NCBI GenBank assembly: GCA_029204225.1
Contig: CM055100.1
Coordinates: 15,398,835-15,462,834, forward strand
Length of the DNA: 64,000 nt
Source of the DNA: Diphasiastrum complanatum
Taxonomy: Eukaryota > Streptophyta > Lycopodiopsida > Lycopodiales > Lycopodiaceae
Reading direction: 5' to 3'
Under the pieces are notes generated by a model. The model saw nothing but the letters and a program-made list of their open reading frames with translations. It ran no database searches and was not told the origin of the DNA. Shown in pieces: positions 1 through 11,823 of the stretch (positions within the stretch are counted from its first letter, which is position 1; each line of letters opens with the position of its first letter). Made by a program: the position numbers and the translations under genes.

Positions 1-64
1 AGAGTAATTACTTGCTAGTATATGTACTGCATTTCAGAGTTCTTTGTTATTGTTGTTGTTGCAG

Positions 65-692
65 AAGTGATGCCGTTAAACCTTGTTCTATAAATACTGT
101 TCTTTGGAACACAATACAAATTCTGTTTCCTGAAGAAAGCACTAGAAGAGCCAAGGAGAAGCAAGAATCATCGCAAGAGGAGACAAGCAGTCATCTGTCT
201 GATTCTAGCGCGCGGGCTGCCAGAGCTTCTTCATGGCCAAATTCGGTAGTTCGTGCTAGTTCTACTGGTTTGAGTAGAGCAAGGCCATCAGGAAACTTCA
301 GAAGACCCTCACAGATCGCTCGAGCTTCACAACATAGGCCGATCGTCTCCAGCGATGAAGAGATTGATCCAGAAAATGCTTATTATCAGACTACAGACAA
401 CAATACTTCACAAGCAAGACATGAGAGCAGCCATAGAGTAGGAAGAAGAGAGAGGAGGCCACAAACCCAACAACAGGAATTGATGGATGCTGCCCTAGCT
501 TCAAGGTTACAGGCAGCTGAGCTATTGCAAGCTAATTCTCACACCCAGAATGTGATAGATCTAGAAAGAGAGCTTGACAGCTTCCATAGCTTCACAGAGC
601 GAAGGCAACATACAACACTCTCTGCTGCAACAGCAAACCTTAGAACAATGGCGTCTAGACCATTCCGTTACCGATCAAGGCATCACATGTAA
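65..692 (+). CDS. C-terminal exon of a probable RING-finger protein (partial gene)
   Basis: The exon starts after a textbook acceptor (TTGTTGTTGTTGCAG, AG at 63-64) and runs open to a TAA at 690-692, about 208 codons. The ATG at 12 lies in the intron, so it is not the start. The first residues after the splice, SINTVLWNTIQILFPEE, resemble the helix that directly follows the last cysteines of plant C3HC4 RING domains; the RING itself would lie upstream of the window. The rest is low-complexity and hydrophilic: a Ser/Arg-rich stretch, an acidic patch (SSDEEIDPE), then QTQQQELMDAALASRLQAAE, which may be helical, and a basic C-terminus (FRYRSRHHM). If the RING assignment is right, the protein would be an E3 ubiquitin ligase. 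The exon and its strand are fairly secure; the family is inferred from one short motif. Confidence 0.55.
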
Positions 693-854
693 GCTGGTCA
701 TCATTCAAGGCATCCATAAAATGAAACGCAAGGTAGTGCAGAGGTCTATAACGTCTTTGTGAAATTGGGTTTTGCAAAACCTTTGCAGCTAACTGCAGTG
801 TCATCTGTTACAAGTGTAAGTAAGCCCTGATACACCTATGCATTTGAATGTAAG

Positions 855-1080
855 TGGAGTTTGGATTTTGATCATCTGGCATTGGGTGAAATTCTCTTCC
901 ACAAACAACTACACAAATGTACGTCATAGTTTTCAATCTTGGAAGACGAGTAAGAAAGGTAGCAGTGAGATCTGGATTTTGATCTTTTGACATGGGTGAC
1001 ATTCTGTTCAAAAGAGTGCCAACTAACTAACTACACAGAGGCTGGTTATATTCTTTAACCATGGAAAATTAGTAAGGAAA
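855..1080. repeat. Imperfect tandem duplication of about 115 bp
   Basis: Two diverged copies lie head to tail in the 3' flank of the preceding gene. Both carry TGGATTTTGATC followed by a TGGGTGA-AATTCT type segment, then AACTACACA and GTAAG(A)AAGG. No coding potential is seen. Confidence 0.45.
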
Positions 1081-1085
1081 CTGAT

Positions 1086-2796
1086 TGTATCCCATGATAT
1101 TTAATAGACATTTGTGCACTAACCTTGTGTCTGGACATTGGTGAATTGTCTAGATATATTTAACCATTTGTAAGAATGCAGAATTACTTAGTCATGCATC
1201 TAGTGTGGTTTCGTTTGATGCATCACATCAATCGAGCCTTGCATAATTCCATTTTGGAGAATTCAGGGAAGAGTACCCCCACCCTAAGCAGCCAACAAGA
1301 CATCATAGACCGACCACCTACCTAGTGGTGGTTGCAGCTTTGTCATGTACATTGCAGTATTTGAAAACCTGACCGTGAACATCCAGCCTGTCTTTTTGTT
1401 TGACTATGTACAAAATTCAAAAGCATTATCTTTTGCCCACATTAGATTGGTTCAGTCCATGACCGTGTGTACCTTTGCTGATCATGATGTAGTAGTGGAC
1501 AGACTTTTTGGAGATGGGGATGCTGAATGCAACAGGTTGTTGGTTTCTTGTCATCTTCAAATATCCAAGACAAAGGTGCGATGCAGATGGCAATATTGGG
1601 AATTATTCAATGAGGATTTGATCTTAGGTAAATTAACAAATGTTCACGTGTATTTTGAACCATAAAAAAATCAACAAAACTTTTGTAATAATGGTGAAAA
1701 TTCAATGTATATTGCAAATAATGTTTGAAAGCATCAATTTGAATCTTGATTGAAGTTGCTATCAAACTTCAACCTGATAGGTCAAGTTAAGATATCCATA
1801 GGTAACATCCCTTTTGAAAACCTCTTAACTTTTTCCTTCTAGTCTTTATTTCCATTATTGGTTTGTGACATGCATTGGGACCTTGGGACCAAAAAAACTT
1901 TGGATGCCAAGCTAACCAACTGAGCCAACCCCGTTGGGTTTGTTCTATAGAATAATGAGTTTGTTGGACATTTAAAAAATCACACGATTGCGCCAATGTA
2001 AATTTGACCTCAAAAAATTAAGTTAAAGTACTCAAAGTGTGTGCAATGTATAAACCCCAAGTATCTAATATCTAGGGAAATATAGTGAGCATAATAGATA
2101 AGGAAACACATATTGTCTTACCCTTAGCAATGGACCGCATTAATGGGTGGTCCCCAACAAATATCATAGAGAAAACCCTAAAGTCCTTATATAGAACAAG
2201 ATATTGTCAAATAAGAAAATAGTTAATGAGATATGTAGCAAAACTTGGTAAAGGTCTCATAACACAACTTGCACCAAAAAAAAAATAAATGGTTTTGTGT
2301 CGAGCAGAACTTTGGAAATTTTCCCACGCTTCCAAAAATACCATATGAGTTCACCATCTTCAATGAAGATTCCACAAGTTAGCCATCAAGGAGACAGAAA
2401 ACATATAACCATTATTTGAAAATACCCTTTTTCACCAGAAAGTAGGGAGAAACAAGAAAAATTAACCTATCATTGCATTCAAAGGTTAAGGCTACAATGA
2501 ATCAATGGATGAAGTGTGCTTATCTAGTCCTATGAAGCGGACAAAGTCTAGTAGTGAGAAATTTGCAACCTGTTGGAAATACACAACTTAGAACTCAAAA
2601 GGCAAATTCTGACATTACTAAAGAGAATGGAATAAAGGAGGACACGATGAGATTGTCAAGTCAAAAAGTTATCGGTACGAGACCACTTCTTGTAAAAAGC
2701 ATCAATCATATCCTCAATAGAGGTGATATGAAAGAGTTTATTGTGGAATAATGATAGAGAATGCAAAGATCAAGCGGATTATCTTGAGGAGGAACG
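1086..2796. other. Intergenic DNA without a recognisable gene
   Basis: A 106-codon open frame at 1345-1665 has no motif, no splice context and no family resemblance. The rest is AT-rich, with short runs of A or T. Nothing else can be supported. Confidence 0.5.
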
Positions 2797-3330
2797 TGTT
2801 ATGTCAATGTCTGGTATTGAGGATTCAAAATATTCCTTGAAGTGGATATCTGACAATCCAGTGTACGAGATTATGAGTTACACCTTGACATTTTGATCTA
2901 GGCCAGAAATGTAATTGATAACTTTGTTTGGGCCCAAGCACTCCAATTTGGACATGTGGAGTAGTGCATGGTGGTTGACGACTATATGCATGTATGTAGG
3001 GGAGTATCATTAGTAAGTTATTATGAGTTTAGTGAAGGATTAGGGTTTTGAAAGTAATATTCCTAGGCTCATGTATAAATACCTACAGATTTCGGTTGTT
3101 AGTTACCAAAAACCTCTTCTCCCTTGTTCTCATCATTGTGGCTCAAGGTGAAGTTGATTGAGGATTGATCATTAGTTTTTCTTTGGTTGGGTGGTTTGGT
3201 TTCACAACTATCCTTTTGGTGTGTTTGCAACAGGATCTTAAGGATCTACACAAGGCGATCTTTTACAGAAGGGGGGAGAAAGCATTGGCTAAGTAAAGGG
3301 TACTAGTGAAAATGTTTGGGGGAAAATGAT
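2797..3330 (+). mobile_element. Possible solo or degraded LTR
   Basis: The sequence starts TGTTATG just after a purine-rich stretch (TTGAGGAGGAACG) that would suit a polypurine tract. It contains a TATA-type motif (TGTATAAATA near 3073) followed by a leader-like CT-rich stretch (CCTCTTCTCCCTTG). A matching partner LTR is not present in the window, so the right edge is arbitrary. Confidence 0.25.
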
Positions 3331-4334
3331 TGTGCGAGAGAACTAACAATTTTTACTCCCTCATATTCACTTTAGAGCAAGAATGAAACTAGAACGTATT
3401 TAAGATATGAAGGAAAACCTTTGTAGAGTTTTCATCCAACAAAATGAAGAGACTTTGTATTATCAGCATAAAATTGACAAGACATGAACTTGAAGGGTGA
3501 AGGTGGAGGATGCAAATCACCACAGTCAACAACAACCCTAATAGATGAGGAAAGAAGTGAAAATGGAAGATCCTGACAAATATCACATCTTCATTGAAAA
3601 TTTAAAGAAATCTATCCATTGTAGTCTGATTCAAAAATATTTGACAAAGAGAGGAGCTATACTAATGATAGAAAGGAGAAAATACCAAAATAAAAATAAT
3701 AATATTGAAGCTACCCTTAGTTGATCCAATGAAACGTTTTATCCGAGTGCACTCACATGATTGTCTCCTCATGACTAACTTTAGTGTAAGAAGAAACAAT
3801 AGTTCAAGCATGTAGTATAGTAGCTAGAATACTTCTACCTTTGACATGCTCATCATTTTGTCATCCAATGTTTTAAAACATTCACTTTGTTTTCAAACAT
3901 ACAACAATAAATTTTTTTATTATATTTTCAAGCATACACCAACTAACAACTTATCACGTTGAAGAAACAAATGATCGGTGTGGTAGTGCCATGCCAATGA
4001 TTTTATTTTGAAAAAAACTAAAAATGAGCTTACAACATGAGGATTGACCTATGGACAAAGGACCTATTGACAAATGTGGATCGATGTACATGTGGCTTAG
4101 CCATGTCATTTTTTTTCTCAACAAAAAGCAAAATAATGGGTTCACATTTTTAGTGGTCAAATGGTGTCAAAGAAGTGGGCATGGCAAAGCCATGGGTGGC
4201 TATGCCAATTTTTTTTTTAAAATTTGACTAAGTCTTGATGTGGCATGGTAAAATGTTCTTTGTTGTGCATGTAGCCAAGATAATAAGGCAGTATATGGTT
4301 GTTATCCTGTCACATAATGTATTTCAAGTGAGAA
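3331..4334. other. AT-rich intergenic DNA
   Basis: No coding region is supported. Between about 3970 and 4215 the phrase around TAGCCATGTCATTTTTT / GGCATGGCAAAGCCATG recurs in both orientations, suggesting the edge of an old inverted-repeat element, but no boundaries can be drawn. Confidence 0.4.
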
Positions 4335-4463
4335 GATGCAAATTTAGTCTAGATGAGGGAGATTCATCAATCTTTCCTTTCACATCAATGACCAGATTTT
4401 TATTGTTTCCCATAATGACCAGATTATCTACATACAACACAATCAAAAGAGTGTTATTACCAT
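4335..4463 (-). pseudogene. Ty1/copia reverse transcriptase fragment
   Basis: The minus-strand translation contains LLIVLYVDNLVIMGNN, which matches the catalytic YVDD block of copia reverse transcriptases, with the second Asp of YVDD changed to Asn. The match extends only about 40 residues and has no neighbouring copia domains, so it is a scrap. Confidence 0.65.
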
Positions 4464-4555
4464 GCACCAACTAGGATCTGAAAATGTTCTTACCAACCAC
4501 TTTGATTACAAGTAATCAAGCTTTATCAATGATGGTATATGGGGTGCTAGAAAAA

Positions 4556-5424
4556 CTATTTTGTGTTGCTTATTAAAGTTATCCGGGTAATATAGTCAAC
4601 ATTCTGATGGTCTTTTTCTCTCCTTAATTTTACCTGATAATCAAACTCGTTTAACAACAAAACCCATCGGTCGATCCTATAGGAAAGATCGGGTTTGTTT
4701 ACCAAGTGCTTAAGTGCATAATGATCTACATGAAAAATAAAAGGGTATCCTAAAAGATAATACCTAAATTTCTTAACAAAATAGATCATTCCTAAAGCCT
4801 CCCACTCTGTAGCGAAATAATTCTTTTCTAAATTTGTTAATTGTCTACCAACATAATAAATAGGATAATCTTTATTCTAACTATCTTTCTGATTGATACT
4901 ACACCTATCGCAAATGAGGATGTATCTACATAGACATGGAACTTCTTTGTCCAGTCTACTCCAGTTGCTTCAACTAAAGACTGTTGTAATTTTTCAAAAG
5001 CTTCTTGATGATCACTTGACCAGTGAAATTCTGTAGTCTTTTTTAATAATCATTTAAGTGGCGAGACTGCAATAGCATAATCTCTGATTATCCTTCTATA
5101 ATAACCTACGTGACCTAAGAATCTTCTAAGTTCTCTTATATTTGTTGGTTTTAGTAATTCTAAGATCATTGTTTTATCAATATCGGCTTGTATACGGTCT
5201 TTTGAAATCTTATGTCCTAATAGAAAGCATTCCCTCATTCCAAAATAACACTTGGAAGGGTGCAACTTAAGTGATGTCTCCTGACATCTTCTTAAAGTTT
5301 TCTCTGATAATCCTTAGTAGATGAATAAACACAAAAGTCATCTATGAAAATTTCTTAGGATTTTCTCGAAATTTTTTGAAATATATTAGTCATCATACAT
5401 TGAAACGTAGTGGGTGCATTAGTA
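4556..5424 (-). pseudogene. Ty3/gypsy pol fragment (RT, connection and RNase H)
   Basis: Read on the minus strand the fragment runs through the usual gypsy order: TNAPTTFQ and FIDDFCVYS (RT catalytic region, YVDD block as FIDD), HPSKCYFG and LGHKIS, RRFLGHVGYYRR (thumb/connection), then ATEWEALGMIYFVKKFRYYL and FHVDHYALKHLV (RNase H), ending in HQNVDYITR. Several frameshifts and stops separate the blocks. It ends abruptly at about 5424, where the neighbouring LTR begins, so that element either inserted in it or replaced its 5' part. No LTR of its own is visible. Confidence 0.85.
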
Positions 5425-5922
5425 GCAAAAGTCAAAGGGTCCAATCATAAGAGAGAGATGTGTTGGAAGGGTCCAATCAAAAGTGAGGGATGTTGCATCA
5501 CACATCCAACAGGATTAGAGAGGCTATGTTTAAGGGGTCCAATAGGAATTAAGCTCGGATCTCCATGATTTTCTATATGTACTTCATTCCCTTCATTAAT
5601 GAGAGATCTCTGAGTTTTTGTGTCAATTTGGAGATTTGCCAATTTTGCTTGTATTGCCTTCTCTCTCTAGATGAGCCCAAAAGTGGTATTTTCTTTCTCT
5701 GCTTGAGGAGAGGAGCTTGTTGGGACTTTGTTTACTTCATGAATTCTTCCACACATGTGAAACACCTTTGGGTAATGAATGAATGCATGTAAAATGGTCT
5801 TTTTGCCTTAGATCTTGTCATTGATCTTGGATTTCAATCAATAGGTGATCTATAGTGCATGAGCCAAGCTTAGGAGACCAGTTTCACACATTAGGACATT
5901 CCCACATGTGTGAATCTTCACA
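5425..5922 (+). repeat. 5' LTR (possibly truncated)
   Basis: It aligns along its length with 8707-9200, with substitutions and small gaps, so the element is not very recent. It ends ...GAATCTTCACA. Its left end abuts the gypsy fragment on the other strand with no clear TG start. Confidence 0.7.
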
Positions 5923-5935
5923 TGGTATCAGAGCC
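5923..5935 (+). promoter_or_regulatory. Primer-binding site (initiator tRNA-Met type)
   Basis: TGGTATCAGAGCC directly follows the CA end of the LTR and matches the 3' end complement of plant initiator tRNA-Met, the usual copia primer. Confidence 0.85.
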
Positions 5936-6483
5936 TACCTAAGCTTTTGATGCATCTATCATCCATAGTTTCAAAAATTCATGAAATCAAGATCTAAAGA
6001 GTGTTGACTACATCTCCCATGCTATCTCAAGAAAATTTGGATCAAAAGGGTTCATTATCATAATGATTGAGTCATTTTAGATACTATACAAAATCAAGTG
6101 TTTAGGCACATGTGAAGTACAACCAAATTCATTTGGAAATTTCTCTTCCAAGTTAGATCCAAATTCAGTGCTAGATAGCTTGTTTGAAAGCTAGTTTTGT
6201 CTAGTTTTTGTAGCAGTTTGTTTCAATCCATTAGGTAGAGCCAATCAAAAGTTATAAGATTTTGAAGAGGGCTATTTAGGTCACCTAGACCTATGTGGAC
6301 GCATTTGGTTTGATCATATCTTTCTAGTTTGACCAAAAAGTTCAAGAAGAGGCTTGCTAATGTCATCTATTTGAGATCTAGTCATCATTTTGAGGTCATA
6401 GCCACTTTCTTTCATACAATTGGCTTATAGTGAGAGAGAAGCAACACTTTATTGTATAATTCACAAGGAGTCTTCACTATTAC

Positions 6484-7128
6484 ATGGCATCTATGGGTTC
6501 CTTTTTATTGGAATCTAGTGAAAGACTATCTACCTCCAACTATTCTATTTGGAAGGTTAGAATGGAGTCAATCTTGATACTCCAAGATGTGATGTAGATT
6601 GTGCTAGGACTTGAGGAGGAGCCTCAAGAGTTCCAAGAGGTCCAAAAGTACAAAAAGAGATCTAGGATGGCTCTACATATCATAAAGATAAATGTTTCAA
6701 ATGAATTGTTGTGTGATATTGGCTCATGTACCACATCCAAAGAGGCTTGGGACACATTGGAATCCATCTATGGTGGAAAGGTGAAAGCATACTTCACAAA
6801 GGACAAGCCAAGAGGAAGGGACAAAGAGCAACATCAACATTTCATGAAGGACAAGTCAAAGGAGGAGAGTGATGAAGAGTCATCACAAACATCAACAAGT
6901 TGCAAATCCAACAAGAAGTGCTTCCTTTGTGGTAAGAAGGGGCATTTTGCTTCTAATTTTTTCGAGAAGAGAAATGATGATAAGGTAGCAAGAGGGACTA
7001 GTTGTGGTAAGATTTTCAAAATTGATGCTAATCCTTGTGGAAGTGTGGCCAAGAGGAGCTTGGATCATCTCAAGGAGGAGGCAAGTGATCTACCTCAATC
7101 TATCTTCCAAGATGGTGAAGCTCGTTAA
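6484..7128 (+). pseudogene. gag: copia-type gag with one stop
   Basis: The frame opens at ATG 6484 with MASMGSFLLESSERL and NYSIWKVRMES, the start typical of copia Gag proteins, and continues to TAA at 7126-7128 (215 codons). One in-frame TAG lies at 6595-6597, explicable as CAG to TAG. The central part has SKEAWDTLESIYGG (Gag core), followed by a charged linker rich in K, E and S and a zinc knuckle CFLCGKKGHFASNF in which the last Cys of CX2CX4HX4C is Phe. Gag would form the particle that packages the element RNA. With the stop and the lost zinc ligand this copy is probably dead. Confidence 0.8.
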
Positions 7129-7137
7129 GATAGTGCT

Positions 7138-8256
7138 TTGGCAAAAGCACATGGAGAGTTATTGCCAAGGAGGTATACTTCTCATCAATTCTCTTATCTT
7201 GTTCATTTGCATGGTTTCATTTTATCATGTAGAAGCAAAGATAGTGCTATTTCAAGTGACTTCTTGCTTGAAGAATTCAATTGGAGGTACCTCGTATCAA
7301 AAGTGCTTGATATGAAGATTGCAATAGTTGATACTTTGGGGATCATTAGATCCATTTTCTTTGCCAATATTCCTTTGCACATAAGGAGTAAGGAGGATCT
7401 AATTTCAATCAAGAGGATGATGGTAGAATTCTCAAATCTACCAAAATTCCAAGTGTATGCTGGAGATTTGCCAAGGCTTGAGGAGGAGTCTTCTCAACAC
7501 ATGGTTTCAAGGGGATCTTCAGGGGGCAAGGCAGAGTTTGTGTGGCTAAAATTTCATGGTAAAGAGAGGCAAGTTTCAGGTGGTATTCACTTCAACATAT
7601 TCTCTTATGCTTCTATTTCATTACTTGATGTACCATCTTGCTTTTATGAGGTTTCTACATTTGATAGTTGGAGTGAGGTAATCATTGTCTTGTATCATGC
7701 CTCTAATATGGACATATTACTTGTCATTCATGGCTTAGATATGTTTCCAAATTACCTAGAAATCAAGTGATTGAGTCATCAAGTGTATGCTCTTGGATCT
7801 AGTAAGAGCAAGAATGAGCTTGTTGCTCAAAGTTTGAAAAATCATGTTTTTACATGGTTTGAGGCATTTTGTAAACTTTTCTTGAGATTAAGTGAATCAT
7901 CCTTGAAGGAAACTTACATCCTAGAGAAAGTATTTAGCCTCAAGAAGATCAAGATTTCATTTGATTTCAAGATTAGATCCATCATGGATAAAGTTCATAG
8001 TATGTGGACTAGTCAAGCTAGTATGCTTAATCTTGATAATCAACACTTTTGTTCATCTTATGATCTTGATCTCTATTATCTTTGTGATCTTTATGAGGCA
8101 TGGAAGCCTCTGATTTTCATCATGGCGCAGCCATATTCATGCAAATGGTACTTTCAAATCAAAGATCATCATCAAGCATGGAGGAAGCACATTGATATAG
8201 TGGCAAATTGGTGGAATGCTCTTCAAAGGTGTTGGCAAATGATTTCTACAAAATAA
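7138..8256 (+). pseudogene. Unknown internal ORF of the gag-only element, split by one stop
   Basis: An open frame follows gag by 9 bp, runs to a TGA at 7768-7770, and continues in the same frame to TAA at 8254-8256, about 372 codons in total. I see no pol motif: no protease DTG/DSG, no HHCC zinc finger, no YVDD. Residues are mostly hydrophobic and aromatic with few low-complexity runs. It sits where pol would be in an autonomous element. It could be an extension of gag, a captured host sequence, or a chance long frame in AT-rich DNA; its length with a single stop argues mildly for past coding. No function is proposed. Confidence 0.4.
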
Positions 8257-8706
8257 ATCTTATCATGGATATGGTGAGGGTGCTGCTATGATGGATCCTT
8301 TTGCTGGTTACATGCATACCAAAGGATCCACCCAAAAAGTTTCACAAACTCCTTAATCTTACCAAGCTAGTTTCTGAGGAGTGTCAAAAATTGTCAAAAT
8401 CTATCTTGGATATTTTTTGTGTTTCTAGTTTGTGAGACAATATCACATGTGTGGAGCATGTTCCCACATGTAGAAAAAGTAAAAATAGTTTAGTCATGTT
8501 GACTTTAGGGGTATCATAAAGATTTTGTATCAAGCACCTTGGTGTAGAACCTTGATAGGGCCAAAATTGGCATAGAGGTCAAAATGGTCAAATCCACATG
8601 TAAAGCCTCAATTTGACCAAAAGTAGATTGTGATGCAAAATTGAGGTAGTTAGTCTTGTGACACATGTCAAGTTTTGGTTTGATGAGTGGTGCACCCTAT
8701 ATGGTG

Positions 8707-9200
8707 GCAAAAGTCAAAGGGTTTAATCATAAGAGAGAGATGTGTTGGAAGGGTCCAATCAAATTTGAGGGATGTTGCATCACACATCCAATAGAATTAG
8801 AGAGGCTATGTTTAAGGGGTCCAATAGGAATTAAGCTTGGATCTCCATGAGTTTCTATATGTACTTTCATTCCCTTCATTAATGTATAAAAGATCTATGA
8901 GTTTTTGAGTCAACTTGGAGATTTGCCAATTTTGCTTGTATTGTCTTCTCTCTCTAGATGAGTGGTATTTTCTCTCTCTACTTGAGGAGATGAGCTTGTT
9001 GGGACTTAGTTTACTTTGTGAAGTCTTCCACACATGTGAAACACCTTTTGTAATGAATGAATGTATGTAGAATGGCCTTTTTGCCTTAGATCTTGTCATT
9101 GATCTTGGATTTCAATCAATAGGTGATCTATAGTGCATGAGCCAAGCTTAGGAGATCAATTTCACACATTAGGACATTTCCACATGTGTGAATCTTCACA
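8707..9200 (+). repeat. 3' LTR of the gag-only element
   Basis: It is the direct repeat of 5425-5922 and has the same AATCTTCACA end at 9200. A good polypurine tract is not seen immediately upstream, which supports a left boundary further upstream than the part shared with the 5' copy. Confidence 0.7.
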
Positions 9201-9433
9201 ATTTCTTCCACAACCATTTTCAAACAATCTTTTTCTGAATAAAACTCGTCCTTATTTACATCGTCAACACTAGGGAGAAGATCATCAAAATCAAAATCAA
9301 AATCAATTATATCTGAAAATTTATGAAGCTCTTTTCTCAAATTGCAAAGAGTCTCAACCTCTGTGAAATAAAAAAGATCCGATATATTCAATAGTTTCAA
9401 AAAATAATTATTATCTATATTATAAGTAGGCAA
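9201..9433 (-). pseudogene. Fragment of an unidentified protein
   Basis: A minus-strand frame beginning MPTYNIDNNYFLKLLN and containing a run of FDFDFDDLL is cut off by the end of the LTR at 9200, after which it reads into LTR sequence. It is acidic and Asp/Phe-rich. No family is recognised; it may be the interrupted target of the retrotransposon. Confidence 0.3.
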
Positions 9434-10010
9434 TGTGATTAGAAATTTATCAGAAGGAGAAAGAATAGTGGTGGTTCTAGGGCCTATAAAGGATGCCCTA
9501 TTTCGAGCAGAATCAAAATCTGTACAATCATCTAAACTAATGCTTGTATCAATAAAAAAAAATTTCTATGTCTATAGACTTGGACTTGTCAGATTTTCTA
9601 CCGCTGGAAGAAGCAGCTTCAGAAGTAGAAGGAGCAGCTTCCGAATCATCAACAAAAGAAAATAACAAGGGCAGACTGAAACTCTACAAATCTACGCTCT
9701 TTATTGTGTAGTTGACAATCATCTACAGACTTAAAATCATCATGCAACTTGGTGAACATTATCTGAACAAGGGGGTACTGAGCAGAGATTTAAATTTGAG
9801 ATAAATCTTAGAAAATGCTTCCACAACAGGACCCTCTGTAATAGAAGGAAAAACAAAAAGAAAAAGAGAAAAAAGTAACTTGAAATACTCTATATTGTCA
9901 CTAATACGAAATTAAAAAAAAAAAGGATAGCAGATTGGAATCAAAATTAGACATTTCAACAAAAAAAATACAAAAAAAAAAATTCAAAAATTGATCAAGT
10001 CAAGGACTGG
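9434..10010. other. AT-rich spacer
   Basis: Long A-runs (for example around 9910-9985) and no supportable gene. Confidence 0.45.
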
Positions 10011-10013
10011 ATA

Positions 10014-11640
10014 TTGGTCTCAGGCGCGAAATGGAAAGCAAAATCAAACTGCAACAAACTATGTGTTGGAGATAGATATCAAAGAACTGAGTATTGGGTT
10101 AGAGCGCGGGTTCAAAGGCCAAAGAATATCGGGATGAAAACGCATGCTGTTACTCCAGAAAACAATATCGATTTCAGGCACGGAGATACGAACGAAGGGT
10201 AAACAGATTAAAAAGTGCACTTGAAATCGATATTAGGCACATAAATTAGAACGTTTTTGTGATAATCCGCGCCAGAAAAAATGGGAAATAATAAAAAAAT
10301 TTGACACATGTGAAAATTGATCGATAAGAGACATGTCGTTGTGTGATTGGTGGAGAATGTTCTTTCGTACAAATAATGATTGACGCGACAATTGTCACCT
10401 GCAGAATGCCATGTGACATTATCTGATTGGTGCACATGTCACACTCCCATGTGTCCCTCATCAATGAGTAATAAGGAAATGTACGGATGGTCACGCGGAC
10501 CTCTAAAATGACGCCACATGTTCTGGGTCAAAATTTTTGCATTTTTCGTCGCAAATTTTTAGTTTTTTTTTCTCGCAATATTGATTTCAGGCGCTTCAAA
10601 CAGGCTTCTTGTATCGGTTTTGAGTGTGGGTACAAAGTCCATTAAAATCGGAATGAAAATGTGCGCTTGAGAGCGATATCCTAGAAAGCAATATTGGTTT
10701 CAGGCGCGGAGGTATGAACGAAGGGTAAACAGGTAAAAAAAGTGCACTTAAAATCGATATCAGACAAGGAAATCAGAAAATTTTCTTGAAAATTTGCGTC
10801 AAAAATTCTGGAACACGTGTCGTGGCGTGATTGGTGGAGAATATTCCTCCATATTGATAATGATTAATGCGATAGTTGTCACGTGCAAAATGACATGTGG
10901 CATTATCTGATTGGTGCACGTGTCACACCCCCACGTGTCGTCCCTCATCAATAGGTCATAATGATCTGTACGAATGGACATGTAGACCACTGAAATGATG
11001 CCACGTGTCTCGAGTCACAAATTTTTCATTTTTCGTCACAAAATTTCAGTTTTTTTTGTTGCAATATTGATTTCAAGCGCGGGTACAAAGTCCAACGAAA
11101 ATCAAAATGAAAACGTGCACTTGAGAGCGATACCTAGAAAGGAATATCAGTTTCAGGCGCGGAGGTACAAACGGAGGGTATAGACAGGTTAGCAAGTGCG
11201 TCTCAAATCGATATCAGGCGCAGAAATCAAAATTTTTTTGTGAAAATCCACTTCGAAAAAAATGGGACATGTGTCGTGGCGTGATTGGTGGAGAATATTC
11301 CTCCGTATTGATAATGATTTATGTGGCAGTTGTCACGTGCAGAATAACACGTGGCGCTATCTGATTGGTGTGGCGCTATCTGATTGGTGCACGTGTCACA
11401 CTCCCATGTGTCCCTCATCAATGGGTACGAATGGACATTTGGACTATTGAGATGACGCCACGTGTTCCGGGTCGTTTTTCACATTTGCAAATTTTTTTTT
11501 ATAAATACCTCTATGGATTTTTCATTTTTTGTCGCAAATTTTTGGTTTTTTACCTCGTAATATTGATCTCAAGCGCGTCAAATAGCTTGCTCGTATCCGA
11601 AATCGTCCCCCGCGCTTGAGACCAATACCACGATATCTTT
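10014..11640. repeat. Tandem array of about 460-480 bp units rich in CACGTG
   Basis: About three and a half diverged units lie head to tail. The landmark GTGATTGGTGGAGAAT recurs at 10343, 10827 and 11281 (spacings 484 and 454). Each unit also carries a CTGATTGGTGCACRTGTCACAC block, an ACGCCACRTGT block and a phrase of the type CGATATCAGGCGCRGA / TTTCAGGCGCGGAGGTA. Perfect or near CACGTG motifs recur in every unit. The array ends just upstream of H3-like gene A. It could be a satellite or a duplicated promoter region; the shared motifs with the divergent promoters at 14.8 and 18.9 kb favour the second. Confidence 0.75.
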
Positions 11641-11823
11641 GATATCGCTTTCAAGCGCAGAACTTGTTTTCTTTTTTTTTTTGTTGCTAATCCTATGCTC
11701 GAAACCGATATTCAATCTTTCAAGCGCCTTTCTGTTGCAAATTTTTTTGTGTCCTTTCTTCCGCAAATTTTTTGTGTTTTTTCTTTCACAATTTTTTTTT
11801 GTGTCCTTTAATATCTGGCCATG

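Larger units (their letters stand above)
5425..9200 (+). mobile_element. Non-autonomous gag-only LTR retrotransposon (TR-GAG type, copia-like)
   Basis: Two directly repeated LTR-like segments (5425-5922 and 8707-9200) flank an internal region of 2.8 kb. The left one ends in CA and is followed at once by TGGTATCAGAGCC, the initiator-Met tRNA primer-binding site typical of copia elements. The interior carries a copia-type gag with zinc knuckle and then about 1.1 kb of unknown open reading frame, but no protease, integrase or RT. This fits a TR-GAG element that depends on a full copia element for pol. The true left edge of the LTRs is uncertain: the 3' copy may begin further upstream, near 8432. 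Confidence 0.75.

Noticed and set aside
1345-1665. 106-codon plus-strand frame
   Set aside because: No motif, no splice context, and AT-rich surroundings; length alone is weak evidence.
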